DNA of 64,000 nucleotides from Ceratotherium simum simum. Lineage: Eukaryota > Chordata > Mammalia > Perissodactyla > Rhinocerotidae. This document shows positions 12,640-24,800 of the stretch, piece by piece. The position numbers and the translations under genes are program-made. Numbering within the stretch: the stretch's first letter is position 1; each line of letters opens with the position of its first letter. A model generated the notes under the pieces. That model was not told where the DNA came from. It ran no database searches and was given only the letters and a program-made list of their open reading frames with translations. The stretch spans positions 5,197,770 to 5,261,769 of the forward strand of contig NW_004454160.1 in NCBI RefSeq assembly GCF_000283155.1, in the 5' to 3' direction.

Positions 12640-13565
12640 GGAAAATGCCTGCTGGCCCCTGGGACTGCAGCTGAAGCTTCCCCAGCCCACAGGCTCTACT
12701 CCTAGCTCTATCTATCCTACTGGCCTCCCCCCAGGGGCCTCAGATGCCTCCTCACTAAAGCAGCTCTTTGTCCAGCCAAGGGCCCTGGGCCCCCAGCCCT
12801 GTTATCCTTGCCCTCTGCGCCAGCTCAAGCCTTCTTTGTGTTCTAGCCTCCCCCACTCTCAGCCCAAACTGCTCTATGCTTCCTCAAAAAGGAGGTACTC
12901 CCTCCTTTTTGACCTTCCAGATTTGACCTCTGCATTGCTCTCTCCCCGCTCAAACCTTTTCGCTGTGCCCTCAGACACCCCTGCTCTGTGGTAACTTATC
13001 AAGTTATACTTCCCTCCTCTCTTGGCCTTAAGCAAAACCCGTCTCTTTTCCAAGGACGTTTCTTCCGTTGGAGCCCTCTTTCAGGGAGGCGGATCATTCT
13101 CCACACCCCTCAAACCTTTAAGTCCTCATTTCCCAAGGCTGCTCTGTACCACCCTCTTCTGCCTCCACGTAAGTATCCCTGCTCTGGTGAGTCTGACGTC
13201 ACCGTGCTCTCCCATCTTCCACTCCTCTCACCTCCATCACTTACTGACCTCTCATCATTTCCTCAAACGCATTGAAATGGACCAGGTTCACAGTCTCCCT
13301 GTTCATCCCCTAGTGACTTCAGTTTCTGTGTGGACAGCCAGGCCAGCTCCCAGCCTGACTCCTCCTTGACCTCCTCAAGGTCAGCACCAGTCTTCTCTGG
13401 CCTCTCCTCTCATGGATCCAAGAGTCTTCCCCAGAGCAGTTCTGCTCTCTGGCCATAGCACTCTCCTTCCCACACTCCTGCTAAACCTTCTCTTCAATCT
13501 CAGAGCAACCGTGATTCTAAAGTTCCCCTAGTTTCCCTCAATGTGTCGGGACCCTCCTCCCTTTC
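12640..13565 (+). repeat. Probable 5' part of an L2 LINE
   Basis: C/T-rich, CTCC-laden sequence leads without a clear break into the firm L2 at 13566. Its character suits the upstream coding part of L2, but it is too worn for me to align by eye. Open frames here (for example 12587-12994 and 13022-13369) are Ser/Pro/Leu-rich remnants of that composition. Confidence 0.4.
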
Positions 13566-15010
13566 TTTCTTTTGACCTGGACCCAGGAGAATCTGAATCT
13601 GGCTTCCACTACTGAAACTGCTATAGTTAAGATGACCAGTGACCTCAACATTGCCAGATCCAAGGGATACGTTTCATTCTTTCTTTTACTTGAAGTCTCT
13701 GTTACACTTGACACCTGGATTACTCCCTCCTTTTTGAAATGCTTTACCTTTTGGCTTCTGGATCGCACCCTCTCCTGCTCCTCTTTGAACTTCTTGGGCT
13801 GGTCCTTTGCTGCTGTTTGTGGACTTCTCTTTTCTGCCCCCACTGTAAACATCGCTAACTATTCAGGGACTTGTCCTTGGCTCTTGGCAGGATTTGTGGG
13901 TCATTCACAGGAACAGGGCTCATTTACTCAGGTGTTCAGTTCCCTGATTACACGCTTCCCGTGTGTGAAGTACTGTGAACATTCCTTTCCTTGCTCTTTC
14001 TTGAGCTCACCTTCGCCAGCTCCATACATGTTGATGTTCTGCAGGGCCCTGTACTTGTCCCTGTTCTTCAGCCATACTCACTCTTCTCTGGGTTGGCTCA
14101 CCCATGTCTCATGGTTTCAGCTATCACACATGGACTGAGGATTATTTCTAGCCCAACCTGCTCCCCTGACATCCAGGCTTTGTGATCCGACTGCCCTATG
14201 GAAACTTCCACCTGGATGTCCCACCAGTCCCTCAAACTTACTATGTTCAAAACCAAACTCATCATCAGTCTCTAAATCTTTTCTTCTTTTGACTGTCTCC
14301 AACCTGTTTCAAGATAGAGACTGTAGGTCTGTCATGGTTTCACATCCAATTCTTCAAGTCCTGCTCACCACTGACATATTCTTTGTGTCTACGCCCTCTT
14401 CCCTACCCTAACTGAGGTCCCTATCATCTCTTAGCTAGATCACTGCAGCAACTTCCTAACAGGTCTTCTTCCTGCAGTCTGCTTTTGTACTGCCAACATA
14501 ATGTAATATAATTCAGATCTTGTCCCCCGTTTAATCTCTTTCTAAACAATTTAACATGTCGTTTAAGAACCTCAGGGAACAGTTCCCTGCTTAACTCTCT
14601 AGACTAATCTCCCTCTACTACCTGCCTTACGCTTTTCAATTGAGTAGCATTTTTTTTCCTCTGCTTAGAATAGCTCCGTTATTCCCTCGTTACCTAAATA
14701 ACTCCTACTCATCCCTTAAGGCTCAGCTTTGTTGTTCCTTTCTCTAAGAGGCTGTCTCTGCTGTGCATCATTCCTCTTCATTCCTTCTCCCCTTCCCCCC
14801 AGAACTGGATTATTGGCCCCTCCTCTGATCTCCCATGATGTGTTGTGCAAACTCTATCTTGGTTTTTGGTGCTTGATATTTAAATATTCTCTTTATGTGT
14901 CTGTCTCTCTCATAAGACAGAGTTCCTTAAGGGCAGGAATGACATCTTACTCTTCTTTAACTCTGACGCCTTGTATAGTATTTGCCTCATTTTAATCACT
15001 AAATAAATAT
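13566..15010 (+). repeat. Long L2 LINE, reverse transcriptase region to 3' end
   Basis: L2 ORF2 landmarks in order: AATCTGGCTTCCACTACTGA, GACCAGTGACCTCAACATTG, CAGGGCCCTGTACTTGTCCC, TCCACCTGGATGTCCCACCA, TCACTGCAGCAACTTCCTAA, and a 3' end GGGCAGGAATGACATC then AATCACTAAATAAATATTTG. About 1.4 kb is long for this ancient family. It is broken by stops and by unrelated-looking text at about 13860-14030. Confidence 0.85.
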
Positions 15011-15631
15011 TTGTTTTTGAAGCTAACTAAGCCAAAAAGACAAACTTATGCCATAGAGAGGCGATCTGGAGGGAGAAGAGGCCATGGTCACATACATCCT
15101 ACTTTGGCTTCTGTGGTTCTGTGGCTGCCCCAGTGCATTGGCTTCTGCTGAACCAGCTAGAAGGCACTGGAGAGCAGAAATAACAATCCCAGTTAGGGCC
15201 AATGAATGTGCTTCTGCCTGAGCAAGTTCCTCAGCTCTTCGCCCACTCCCACACTGCTGGTGTGGTCAAATCACAGGAACCACTGCTCCTGCTCTTAGGA
15301 TCATGTACTCACCCAGACCCTGCACATGCTCTGCTTTGCTTGTGTTGTTCTCTGACGGAAAAGGCCACTTTTATCTCTGACAATTGTGATGTTTCCCAAT
15401 GTTAAGGCTCAGCCCAAGTGGACCTTCTCCATGTACCTCTTTCCAAGACTCCTTCAACTTGTAATTAACTCCCTTTCTCTAAAATCAAATGGATTTGTCA
15501 TCAGCATGGTACAATTTAGTTGATATATACTATCTTACCTAATTTTCTATTTTTTTAATGTGGCTATCATAGTTGACCCAATCCATTTGATGAAAGACAA
15601 GTTTTCCTGAAGTCAGGGAGCATGTGTTCTC
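15011..15631. other. Intergenic, nothing recognised
   Basis: Unique-looking spacer without gene or named repeat. Confidence 0.4.
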
Positions 15632-15760
15632 TTATTCAACAAGTAAGTCTGTGTTGCCTAAATACAAAATATCAGGCCTATACCAGGCACTAGGGGTAAG
15701 AAACAGTGATCAAGATACAAGTTCCACCCTCTTGGAACTCAGGGTCTAGTGCAGTATCTT
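15632..15760 (-). repeat. L2 LINE 3' end
   Basis: TTATTCAACAAGTAAGTCTG, CCAGGCACTAGGGGTAAGAA and CTTGGAACTCAGGGTCTAGT match an antisense L2 terminus. Confidence 0.6.
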
Positions 15761-16699
15761 TAAACAGGGGTGTGGAGGCGGGTAGGCAAGCCAGGGAGTA
15801 CACAACAAGATCTATTGAAATCTACGGAGAAAATATTAGAATTTCTAATATTCTAGCAAATTTTCATCTAAAGAAAGAAATTAAGCTTTACTAATATATA
15901 ATATGTGGCTTGATCCTGGCTCCCTCTGTTGGTGTTTATGTCACACAGTCACATGTCATGTATGGTATAAAAGATCCTCAGGGCAGAGTGGAAGTTTTCA
16001 GACTTACAGAGGTTAACATAGAGACCTCTGTCATTTAACCACTTTCAGTGTACTGTGATATTTTATAGTTTGAATGTGCTTGGTTAAGAGGATTTGCAAT
16101 TATATTATCTCACTTCAAGAAAATTAACCCTCACAAAGAGAGAAGTGGATTAAAAACAATTCATTTAAAGATTCCATAAATTAAACATAATACTAACGAT
16201 GCAGGCCCAAGCAAACAAGAACATGGCAGCTGTCACTCTCTCCACTGCTAACATGAACCTTTCATCAGCCACATTTCAATAAAAAACAATGTTGATCTAA
16301 ACAGATACAACAAGAACTGTCCTAAAATTTAAAATTATCAAGAATGTTAATTAATTAACAATAAACTCAACCTAAGTGTATATTCTACCTTGAGATATAG
16401 CTAATGATAGTCAATGCCATCATAATAACCAAGATGTTTTAAAATGAAGCATGGAGTTTCGCTTCTCCTTAGGATGTAGAAAGCTACAAAGAATGTTGTT
16501 CCCAACCTAACAATGGGAAATATACAGAAGAAAATCAAAATCATAACTTTTATTGAACCTATCAAAAAGATGAGGTCATAAGACAATGGCACAACCTGAG
16601 TTCCAAAGGGAGACAAGCCTTTCCAAGGAGAGACGGAAGACACAAACTCTCTCACATATGGCAGAGCACACGGGAAAGAGGTGCAGACCATGAAACAAG
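15761..16699. other. Intergenic, unclassified
   Basis: AT-rich; the last 300 bases may already belong to the LINE-1 that follows. Confidence 0.4.
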
Positions 16700-17530
16700 T
16701 GGAGAAGAAGAAATAGCTACAGTTTTAAGGAACTGCCAAAGGCCAAGTGTGGGCTAGTGTGTCAGTCCAGAATACTGAGGCCACCAACTAAAAGGAGTTC
16801 ATACTCATTCATAAGCTCTTATCTTTGGACCTCTACTGAGTGCTCATGAAAAGGACTACAGGTGCAGGTGTTCAGGAGGTAACTGGCAGGCATGGGGGTC
16901 AGACATAAAACACCATGCACTTCCTCAGATTCTTCTCACATGCGAAACAAAAGCTTTAAGCTTCTGGGGGAGGAGCAGCAAAGACTGTTGCCCAAGGCAC
17001 AGGAGAAGATGCATTGTGGGAGGGCACAAGAAAAGACTATCTCTGGGGGAGCAGCACAAAACCATCTTAGGCCTAAGATCCTAAACTAATATCAAGCAGA
17101 GGTTTCCTACCCCTGGAAGAGGGGAAGCAAACTCCTGCCTAAGATCAGCCACAAACACACAGCAGAAGTTGGCTGCCATAAGGAGGAGGAGCAGGAATGT
17201 AGAGAAAGGTCCACACCTGAGGCTCAAGCACACAGGCTCCCCCTGAGACTTAGACTTGGGTAGAAGAGCAGAGAAATCCTCTTACCTCCAAAAGAAGTCT
17301 GGCACAAAGCAACAAGCACCAGCAGTGGAAGGCTGAGGATGAGGTAAGCATGTGGTGAGAGACCTTCTCTGTGGTACAGGCATGCAGGAAAGCTGGAGCT
17401 GATGGTGGAGTGATAATGCTGAGAAAAGTCTCTGGTGTAACAGCTCCCACCCCGAGCACAAGGCAAAGGCATCCCACCACTAGAGAATTTGAAGGCTGTG
17501 GTGTACTGATGGTAAGCATAGCAATGACAA
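16700..17530 (+). repeat. Old L1M 5' UTR
   Basis: The text with CAGCAGAAGTTGGCTGCCAT, GGTCCACACCTGAGGCTCAA, AGAAGTCTGGCACAAAGCAA and CACCCCGAGCACAAGGCAAA follows the order of an L1M 5' UTR leading into ORF1. 5' UTRs are rarely kept because most L1 insertions are 5'-truncated. Confidence 0.6.
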
Positions 17531-18690
17531 AACCCAAACCCAGCCCAACTCCTGACTGGATTGACTCTCCTGACTCAACCCTCTATATTAATGGCCTAAC
17601 ACAAGAAGAGTCATGCTCATTTCCTGGCGTTAATGATATTTATCCCAGTCTCTACTGTTCTAGATGCAATGTCTGGTATTCACTCAAAATTACATCACAC
17701 ACACGCGCACACGCACACACACCCCACTGTCAAGAGACAATGCAATCAACAAGAGCAAACTCAGGTCATACCCAGACATTAGAGCTAGCAGACAGGGACT
17801 TTGCAATAACTATGATTAATATGTAAAAGGATATAGTGGAAAAGGTAAACAACATGCATAAACAGATGGGGAATGTCAGAAGAGAGATAGAAATGCCAGA
17901 AATTAAAAACCCAATAGCCAAGATGAAGAATGCCTTCAACATGCTCATCAGTAGACTGAACCCATCTGAGAGAATCAATTAACTTGAAGATCTTTCAATA
18001 GAAATTACCCAAACAAAATCCAAAGAGAAAGAAGAATAAAACAGCAACAACAACAGAACAGAGCATTCAAGAGATCTGGGACATTATAAAACATTATAAC
18101 ATACTTATAATTGGACTTCCAGGAGGATAAGAGAAACAAAATGGGGAAGAAAAATTATTTGAAAAAATAATGATGAAGAATTTTCCAAAATTTATGAATG
18201 ACAGTAAATCACAGATCCAAGGAGCCCAGACAACCCCAAAGAGTATATACACCAAACAAAAAAACAAGAACACCTTACACACACCTAGATACATCATAAT
18301 CAACCTGCTGAAAACCTAAAATGAAGAGAAAATTTTGATGGCAGCTGTGGGAGAAGAGAGAGGAATACATTACACACGAAGAACAAAGATAAGAACTAGG
18401 GTAGACTTCTCATCAAAAACTATGTAAGCCAAAAACAAATGAAGCACATCTTTAAAATATTGAAAGAAAAAATGAAAAACAACTACCAACTTATAATTCT
18501 ATACCCAGAGCAAATATTTCAAAAATGAAAGCAAAATAAAGACATTTTCAGAAAAACAATAGGTGAGAAAACTCAGTGCCAGCTGACCCGCTCTGTAATA
18601 AACATTAAAGGGCATTCTTCAGGCAGAAGAAGTCTGTTATCAGACAGAAACTTGTATCTACACAATTGTATAAAGAGCTCTGGAAACGGC
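17531..18690 (+). pseudogene. L1 ORF1 remnant
   Basis: ORF1-type sequence: GACTTTGCAATAACTATGAT, GAACCCATCTGAGAGAATCA, ATTACCCAAACAAAATCC, GGACTTCCAGGAGGATAAGA, AATTTTCCAAAATTTATGAA, GGAGCCCAGACAACCCCAAA, AATTCTATACCCAGAGCAAA. ORF1 encodes the RNA-binding coiled-coil protein of L1. Many stops; a CA-rich microsatellite lies at about 17697-17724. Confidence 0.75.
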
Positions 18691-19080
18691 AAAATGAGTA
18701 CTGCTCTGCAATAGAAAGGAACAGACTGTTGATACATGCAACCACATGGATGGATGTCAAAACAATGACTCACTGAAAGAAGGCGGTCAAAAAAGACAAC
18801 ATAGTATACGATTCCATTTATATAAAATTCTAAAAATACAAAATAATCTCTAGTAACAGAAAGTAGACTGGTGGTTTCCCGTGGTGTGAGGAGAAGGGAA
18901 GATGAAAGGGGATGGATTACAAAGAGTATAACGGACATGTTCATGGTCTTGATTGTGGTGATGATTTCAAGGTTATATGCGTACGCCCAAACTGATCACA
19001 TTGTGTACTTTAAATGCATGCAGTTTAATAAATACAAGTTATACTTCAACAAACCTGAAAGGAGAGTAAATGAAAAATAA
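18691..19080 (+). repeat. L1 3' end joined to the ORF1 remnant (ORF2 mostly missing)
   Basis: Directly after ORF1 the text jumps to the last bases of ORF2 (ACATGGATGGATGTCAAAAC, GATTCCATTTATATAAAATT) and the 3' UTR (GATTGTGGTGATGATTTCAA, TATACTTCAACAAACC). More than 3 kb of ORF2 seems absent, by internal deletion or by two insertions lying next to each other. Confidence 0.65.
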
Positions 19081-19084
19081 AATT

Positions 19085-19835
19085 ACAATGAGATATCACT
19101 AGACTCTTATTAGAATGACTTAAAAGAAGTTTTTAAAAGCTAAAAATAATAAGCACTGATGAAGACATGGAACAACTGGAGTGTTGCTGGTGCAAATGCA
19201 AAATGGTACAGCTGCTCTGTAACACAGTTTGGCAGTTCCTAATAAAGTTAAGCCAACACTCACCATATAACCCAACAATCTCACCTCTAGTTTTTTTACC
19301 CAGGAGAACTATATACCTATGCTCTCATAAATACCTGTATGCTCATGGTTATACCAGATTTATTAGCTGTATTCTTATTATCCAACTGGAAACAACTCAA
19401 ATGTCTATTAATTTTTGAATGGATAAGCAAATTGTGCTACATCCATACCATGGACTACTACTCGGTAATAAGAAAGGAATGAACTACTGATACCTACGAC
19501 AACGCGGATGAATCTCAAAAGCTTTACGCTAAGTAAAAGAAGCCAGACTCAGAAGTTCACATCCTGTGTGATTCCATTTTCATCACATTCTGGAAAAGAC
19601 CAAACTATAGGAACAGAAATCAGATCAGTGGTTGTCTGAGGCTGGGTGTGGATAAAAGGATTGGCTACTAAGGGGTACAGGGAACTATTTAGGGTGATAA
19701 AAATGTTCTATATTTTTATTGTGATTGTTACATGAATGTATACATTTGTCAAATTCATAGAACTGAACCACTCTGAAGGTGAATTTTACTGTATATAAAT
19801 TATACTTCAATGAACGTTTAAAAAAAATAAGCATC
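19085..19835 (+). repeat. Second L1M 3' end
   Basis: ATTAGAATGACTTAAAAGAA, TGGTACAGCTGCTCTGTAAC, TATAACCCAACAATCTCACC, GATTCCATTTTCATCACATT and ATTATACTTCAATGAACGTT trace the end of ORF2 and the 3' UTR. It covers the same part of L1 as the copy directly before it, in the same orientation. Confidence 0.85.
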
Positions 19836-22137
19836 CAAAACATGAAAGCAAACCTTTTAAGTTTTTCAGTGATGCTCAAAATCATGCCATACTCAATCTT
19901 TTAAACATTTCACTAAATATAACAATAAAAGTCTAGAAGCCTTTTTTGAGGTTTCTTATTTTATAGCAAAAGCCAACCACTCTTGAGGAAAAAGCTGAAA
20001 TAGTACGCAGAAACCAATAAGGTGAGAAACTACATGCATTCCTGTCAGCAGATTCTGTTGATAGACACCTGAGAAACACTGCTGAAGATCTGAAAAAACA
20101 AGTATTAGACCAATTTACATAGTGTTGGAAGTTTGCTATTTAGTCGGATGAAAGAATAGCAGCTATTTTTAACATGTTTCAGCTCTTGGTGCTTTATAGA
20201 TTCTGTTTCAATAATGAAATACATGAAGAACTTTCCTTTTAAAGGGGGCATTAAAGGCAAAATGTATGGGAGAAGATATACACACAACTAAAATGATCTT
20301 TAATAAAAGAATGATTTATGGAAAATTATGGGGGTATAACCACTAAGGAAATGGCTGCTTCAACTCAAATAAATACCATCACAAACAAAATTTATTCACT
20401 AAATAACTCCTATGAAAAATTTTCCATAAGGAAGTTGAAGCAGAAGTGTACAGGAAGCACCCATGTAGTTAGTTTTAGAAATATGAGTCCTTTAAAATAT
20501 CGTTGACTCAATAAATTAAACTGGAAGAGACCGTGAAATTCTGCTGTCCCGCAAAGAGATATGCTGGTTAGCACGTGGCAAAGCACTTAAAGAGTTGTTC
20601 AACTTTAAGATAAGTGTTCCAAATTTATTTTTCTTTGATGTCAAAGGGCTGTCAATAGTATGCTACCAGCAGATTAAAAATAAATGCAAGCACACTCAAT
20701 GTGTCTTTTAAAGTAAAAGTACATATTTTTAAAAGAGTTAAATGGTAACTTTTTCAAAAGAATTTGTGCTATGGAGAAGGCATTTTGAAAAGAAATATTT
20801 GGAAATTTTTCTATTATTATGTGATTTTTGCTGCCCCAAATAATGGAAATATGCCACATATTAAAATATATTTGAACACTTAAAACACTTGGAAATAGAA
20901 ATTTCTAAACTGTTAAAAAAAATTTCCAAATAAACAGTTTCAGGGATTTGAACCCATTTGTTAAAAATAATCACTAATTCACATTAGAAGGAAATTTGCT
21001 AACCAAATTTCAACAAAACTTTGGTATATTTGGTAGATAGGATAGAAAAGTGAGAATCATAATTTAGTTAACACAATCAATGATGAACTTCTATTTAGAA
21101 CTTTGAATTTTTGCATTACATCTTTTTCTGCTTTGTTAGCTAAGAAAACCAGATTCTAAATAAATTGAGTGCAAAACCAGACCATCACATTATGGTACCA
21201 CAAATGGTTAAGCAATGACTGTAATAAAATGAAGCTCATTGCCCTCAAAAACTATATATTATCAATAACGCTTTGTGCTGTTAATAGGTTTTTGTACGTT
21301 AATAAATAAAATTAGTTGATAAATATTATTAATTTTATGTTTATCATTTTAAAATGTCTTTTTGTGTATGCTTTATAATTATAGAATATGTTAGTAGAGT
21401 AGTACATGTATAAAGTTTGTTAATAATAAACATACACTAGATATGTATGCTCAAAATTTTTACTGATGGGGTACAAAATTTAAGCAAATAGATTGGAAAC
21501 AGCTATCTAGTGGAATTAAAAAATAATTATAAAGCCTTTGTTGTCCAACAGCATCTGCCAAAACGCTCGATACACAGTGAATATTTAAAACCATGTTGAC
21601 TCACTGACCACCTTTGAATGCAAAAGGTGGTAATTTATATACATTTTGTGTGTATGTATATTTTTCTCTCAGAATATGCATTTCGTTTGATGAATCTCTG
21701 CTGCATGAGTCTATTTGTGTAGGATACCGTGACCATAGAAGCAGCATATTAGTGGTTTCAGTTTCTGAATTTAGACCACTTCTGTCTAATCTTGGCCCCC
21801 TCATAATTTATTAGCCATGTGAGCTTGAATAGATTACCATCTTCTCCGTGTCCCAGTTTCCTTATATGCTAAATTGGGGCAACAATGGAAACTACCTCAT
21901 AGCTTTGTGGTGAAGATAAAAATGCGCTCATGTGTAAAGTGTGAGAGAATGCATGTGTGTGAGTGTGAATCCATGTTTGTGACCACGACCATGTGTCTAA
22001 GCACATATATATATACAAACACACACACACAATCTGTGAGTATACTGGATATGGCTATATTTCATGTAATTTCATTTATATTTCTGGTTCTCAATATGTA
22101 TTTATATTATATAATAACAAGAATATTGTTGACAATA
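19836..22137. other. AT-rich, repeat-poor intergenic stretch
   Basis: 2.3 kb of very AT-rich DNA with no repeat that I recognise and no gene. A (TA)n(CA)n microsatellite lies at about 22003-22031. The CA-rich and GTGTGAGTGTGAATCCATGT text at about 21950-21980 recurs at about 22903-22925. Confidence 0.45.
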
Positions 22138-22375
22138 TTAATAGCCAATACTTATTGCATGAGTTCTAGGCATTAGTTTAAGCACTTCACACAGATTATC
22201 TTGCTCATCTTTGGAAAAAACATATGACATAATTTAACAATGTAACATATTTTTGATATTCCCATTTTAAAGATTAGAAAACTGAGGTCCAGAAAGGCTA
22301 AGTAACTCAGGTAAATTCACACAGCTAGCATATGATAGAGCCAGGAAGTCTGACTTTTTAAATCACTGCTTACTT
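22138..22375 (-). repeat. MIR SINE
   Basis: CATTTTAAAGATTAGAAAAC, TGAGGTCCAGAAAGGCTAAG and ATTCACACAGCTAGCATATG are antisense MIR core. Confidence 0.75.
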
Positions 22376-22635
22376 TTTCCCCACTGATTTAATAATACTA
22401 TTTAATATTCCTCCTAATATTCCATATCTGTATTTGTATGGTGCTTAGTATCTTCTAAAATACTTTCACGTACAGTGAGTCTCATAACCACCAGTGAAGT
22501 GAGTAGACCAGGATTATTATCCTCACCTTTATAGGAGAGAAAATTGGTACAACTGAAACCCTGGGTGTCTTTTAGTGGAAGTGATTCTGTGTTACAAATA
22601 CCCTGGGTGCCTCTGTACACAAGGGGTCATGCACC

Positions 22636-22895
22636 ATAAATATACTGAGTACTTATAATGTGTCAAACTCAGACATCAGTGCTGAGGGATGAGCTACAGA
22701 CCTCCCCTGAAGTGCCACAGCCTAGTGGAGACACAGACATGGAAACCAAGAATCATCGTCCACAATATGTAGTCTCTAAGGGAGAGATGGAAAGAGCGCT
22801 TATGCAGCACAGAAGGAGGGACCATCTGTGCCAGGAAGGTCTTAGAAAAGGCAAAGTGGCATTGGGGGAGGGGGAGGCTTTCCTGGAAGAGACAA
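22636..22895 (-). repeat. L2 LINE 3' region
   Basis: TACTGAGTACTTATAATGTG, AGCCTAGTGGAGACACAGAC, GCAGCACAGAAGGAGGGACC and GAGGCTTTCCTGGAAGAGAC run in antisense L2 order. Confidence 0.7.
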
Positions 22896-24654
22896 TGCAT
22901 ATGTGTGAGTGTGAATCCATGTGTGTGACAATGACCGTGTGTCTAGGCATGGCTACATATGGGTCTGCGTGTGTACCTGTTTACACGGGCTTACTCGAAA
23001 ATTAATCTATGCACACGCAGTCTGTAAGCGTGGAATTAGAAAGTCTGAATGTAAAAGAAGATGTCTGGATCCACACACACCATAGCAGAATCTGACCTGC
23101 CCTGGTATGTCCCTCATTTCCCCTTCCTGCCCCCAACACCAAGGTAACCAGAGGTACCATTTGCTTCCCACTCTAGTGGCTGCCTCGTGAACTATAGTAA
23201 TTAGATTCCACCAGGTTTTTCAAGCTGTCAGTCTGACCGTGTAACGGTGTAATAGAGCCAGCCAGCTTGTGTGGGTAATGGGGGTGAAGAGTACAGGTAT
23301 CTGTGGGTGTACATCTGTGTGCACACTTCTGGCTATGTGTGAGTGCTTAGCATTGGCTGCTGCTCACCAGACTGGGAAAACCTCCCTTCTCTCTTCATCT
23401 TCACTGCCTTGGGGAGTTCTTCCACTCACCTGTTTCTGTTGCCACCTGAATGTGGCTGGTCTGCCTCCACTTTGATGTCCTGGGGATACGTAAATATACT
23501 TCTGCGCTGGGGCTAGCAGAGGCAAGGCTGGAAAGAGCTGGCGCCCATTTTCTGTGGAGGCGCTCCCTGATCACCCCCACCCCCAACTCCATTCTGGTCC
23601 AGGAATCTCCCCTAGGATGAAAAATGTGTGCAAAGGCAAATAGGACTGGTGGCAGCCATGAGGAACTCAAAGGGTCACTCCCAGGGGTGGGCTGATCAAC
23701 TCCCTCCCCTGATGATGAAACCTGTGTTTGGGCAAAATTGATCAAGCAGGGAAAGTGAGGACTCCTCTCTCCACATATGTTCCCCCAGAGATTGGGGAGA
23801 TGTGGGGTAAGGCTACGATACTCTGTTTCTTTTAAGCTTGCACAATCAAAGAAGCTAAAATGATTGCAAATAATATGTAAAATGATGGTAACAGTATCTC
23901 TATAAAGCGGCAAAATAATTGAACTAGATTTTCCCTTTTATTATAAGGTATATAAATTCAGGGCCATGGGGTCGTGTAAGGCAAAGGCATTATGTGCTGG
24001 AATACACTGGTGATTTGTGTGTGTTTACATCCTGGTTCAATGCACTGTCACACAGCTAAATATTCGCATGTTAAAACAAGCAAGAATGAACTGCAATAAT
24101 CAACACATGCAGTATGCCATATTTTAAGTTGAATGAATGAGTGGGTGGGTGAAGAGAAAAACAAACATATTCAGAAAGGTAGAATGGTTTCTTAGAATGA
24201 TCCTTGAAATTACAATGCCTGGATTCTGTTCCCAGTTCCACCAATGACTTAATCTATTGAAAGGTTTTTATCAGATATTGGAAAATTAGTCCAGTGGCAG
24301 CCTATGTCTCAAAAGATGAATATGCTTAATCAAGCCTTGTTGAAGTATCTTTCAAAATGTAAATGATAACTAAGAAATGTTAGCTGTTGCATAGAATGTA
24401 TATATACTATATATTTCCATGTTCTGGACACAAATATTCTCCTAAACATTAAGGAAATATACCAGTTTTATAATAAGCCAGGAGAATTTTTCCATAGTCA
24501 ATATGCTGTTTATTTGCACTTAAATACTGCATCAATAATCTGAAAAAGAGAAATAGTCTGATTATGGCTAGAGATTCTGTTTAGAGGCTAAGGTTTCTAT
24601 CATGGACTGCTTTCAACTGTTATATTTTATGGCACAGATTCAGTGGGAATCTGA
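22896..24654. other. Intergenic, nothing recognised
   Basis: Mostly unique-looking DNA. A 170-codon open frame on the minus strand (23401-23913) resembles no protein family and is judged chance. Confidence 0.45.
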
Positions 24655-24800
24655 TCTGCTAAAATATTTGGGCTGTGAAAACTCCCACACTGTGACAGAT
24701 GTCAAGTCCAATTAAGTGACTCATGTCCAGGTTTCTGTCCAATAGGATTTCCCATTAAATATCAATTTAGGGAAAAAAATTCCATCCCCCTTCTTAAGCC
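24655..24800. promoter_or_regulatory. Candidate upstream regulatory element of NHLH2
   Basis: Unique, repeat-free sequence about 2.8-2.9 kb before the start codon with a dense run of motifs: TGACAGATGTCA (24693-24704, MEIS/TGIF half-site joined to an E-box CAGATG), CAATTAAGTG (homeodomain/NK-like), TGACTCA (24717-24723, perfect AP-1) and CCAAT (24739-24743). Such clustering in unique DNA upstream of a neural bHLH gene suggests an enhancer or distal promoter. Motif-based inference only. Confidence 0.35.

Noticed and set aside
12587..12994. 135-codon open frame in C/T-rich sequence
   Set aside because: Same length as NHLH2 but no similarity; composition fits degraded L2 coding text.
23401..23913. 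170-codon open frame on the minus strand
   Set aside because: No domain, no gene-like surroundings, low-complexity of codon choice typical of chance frames.
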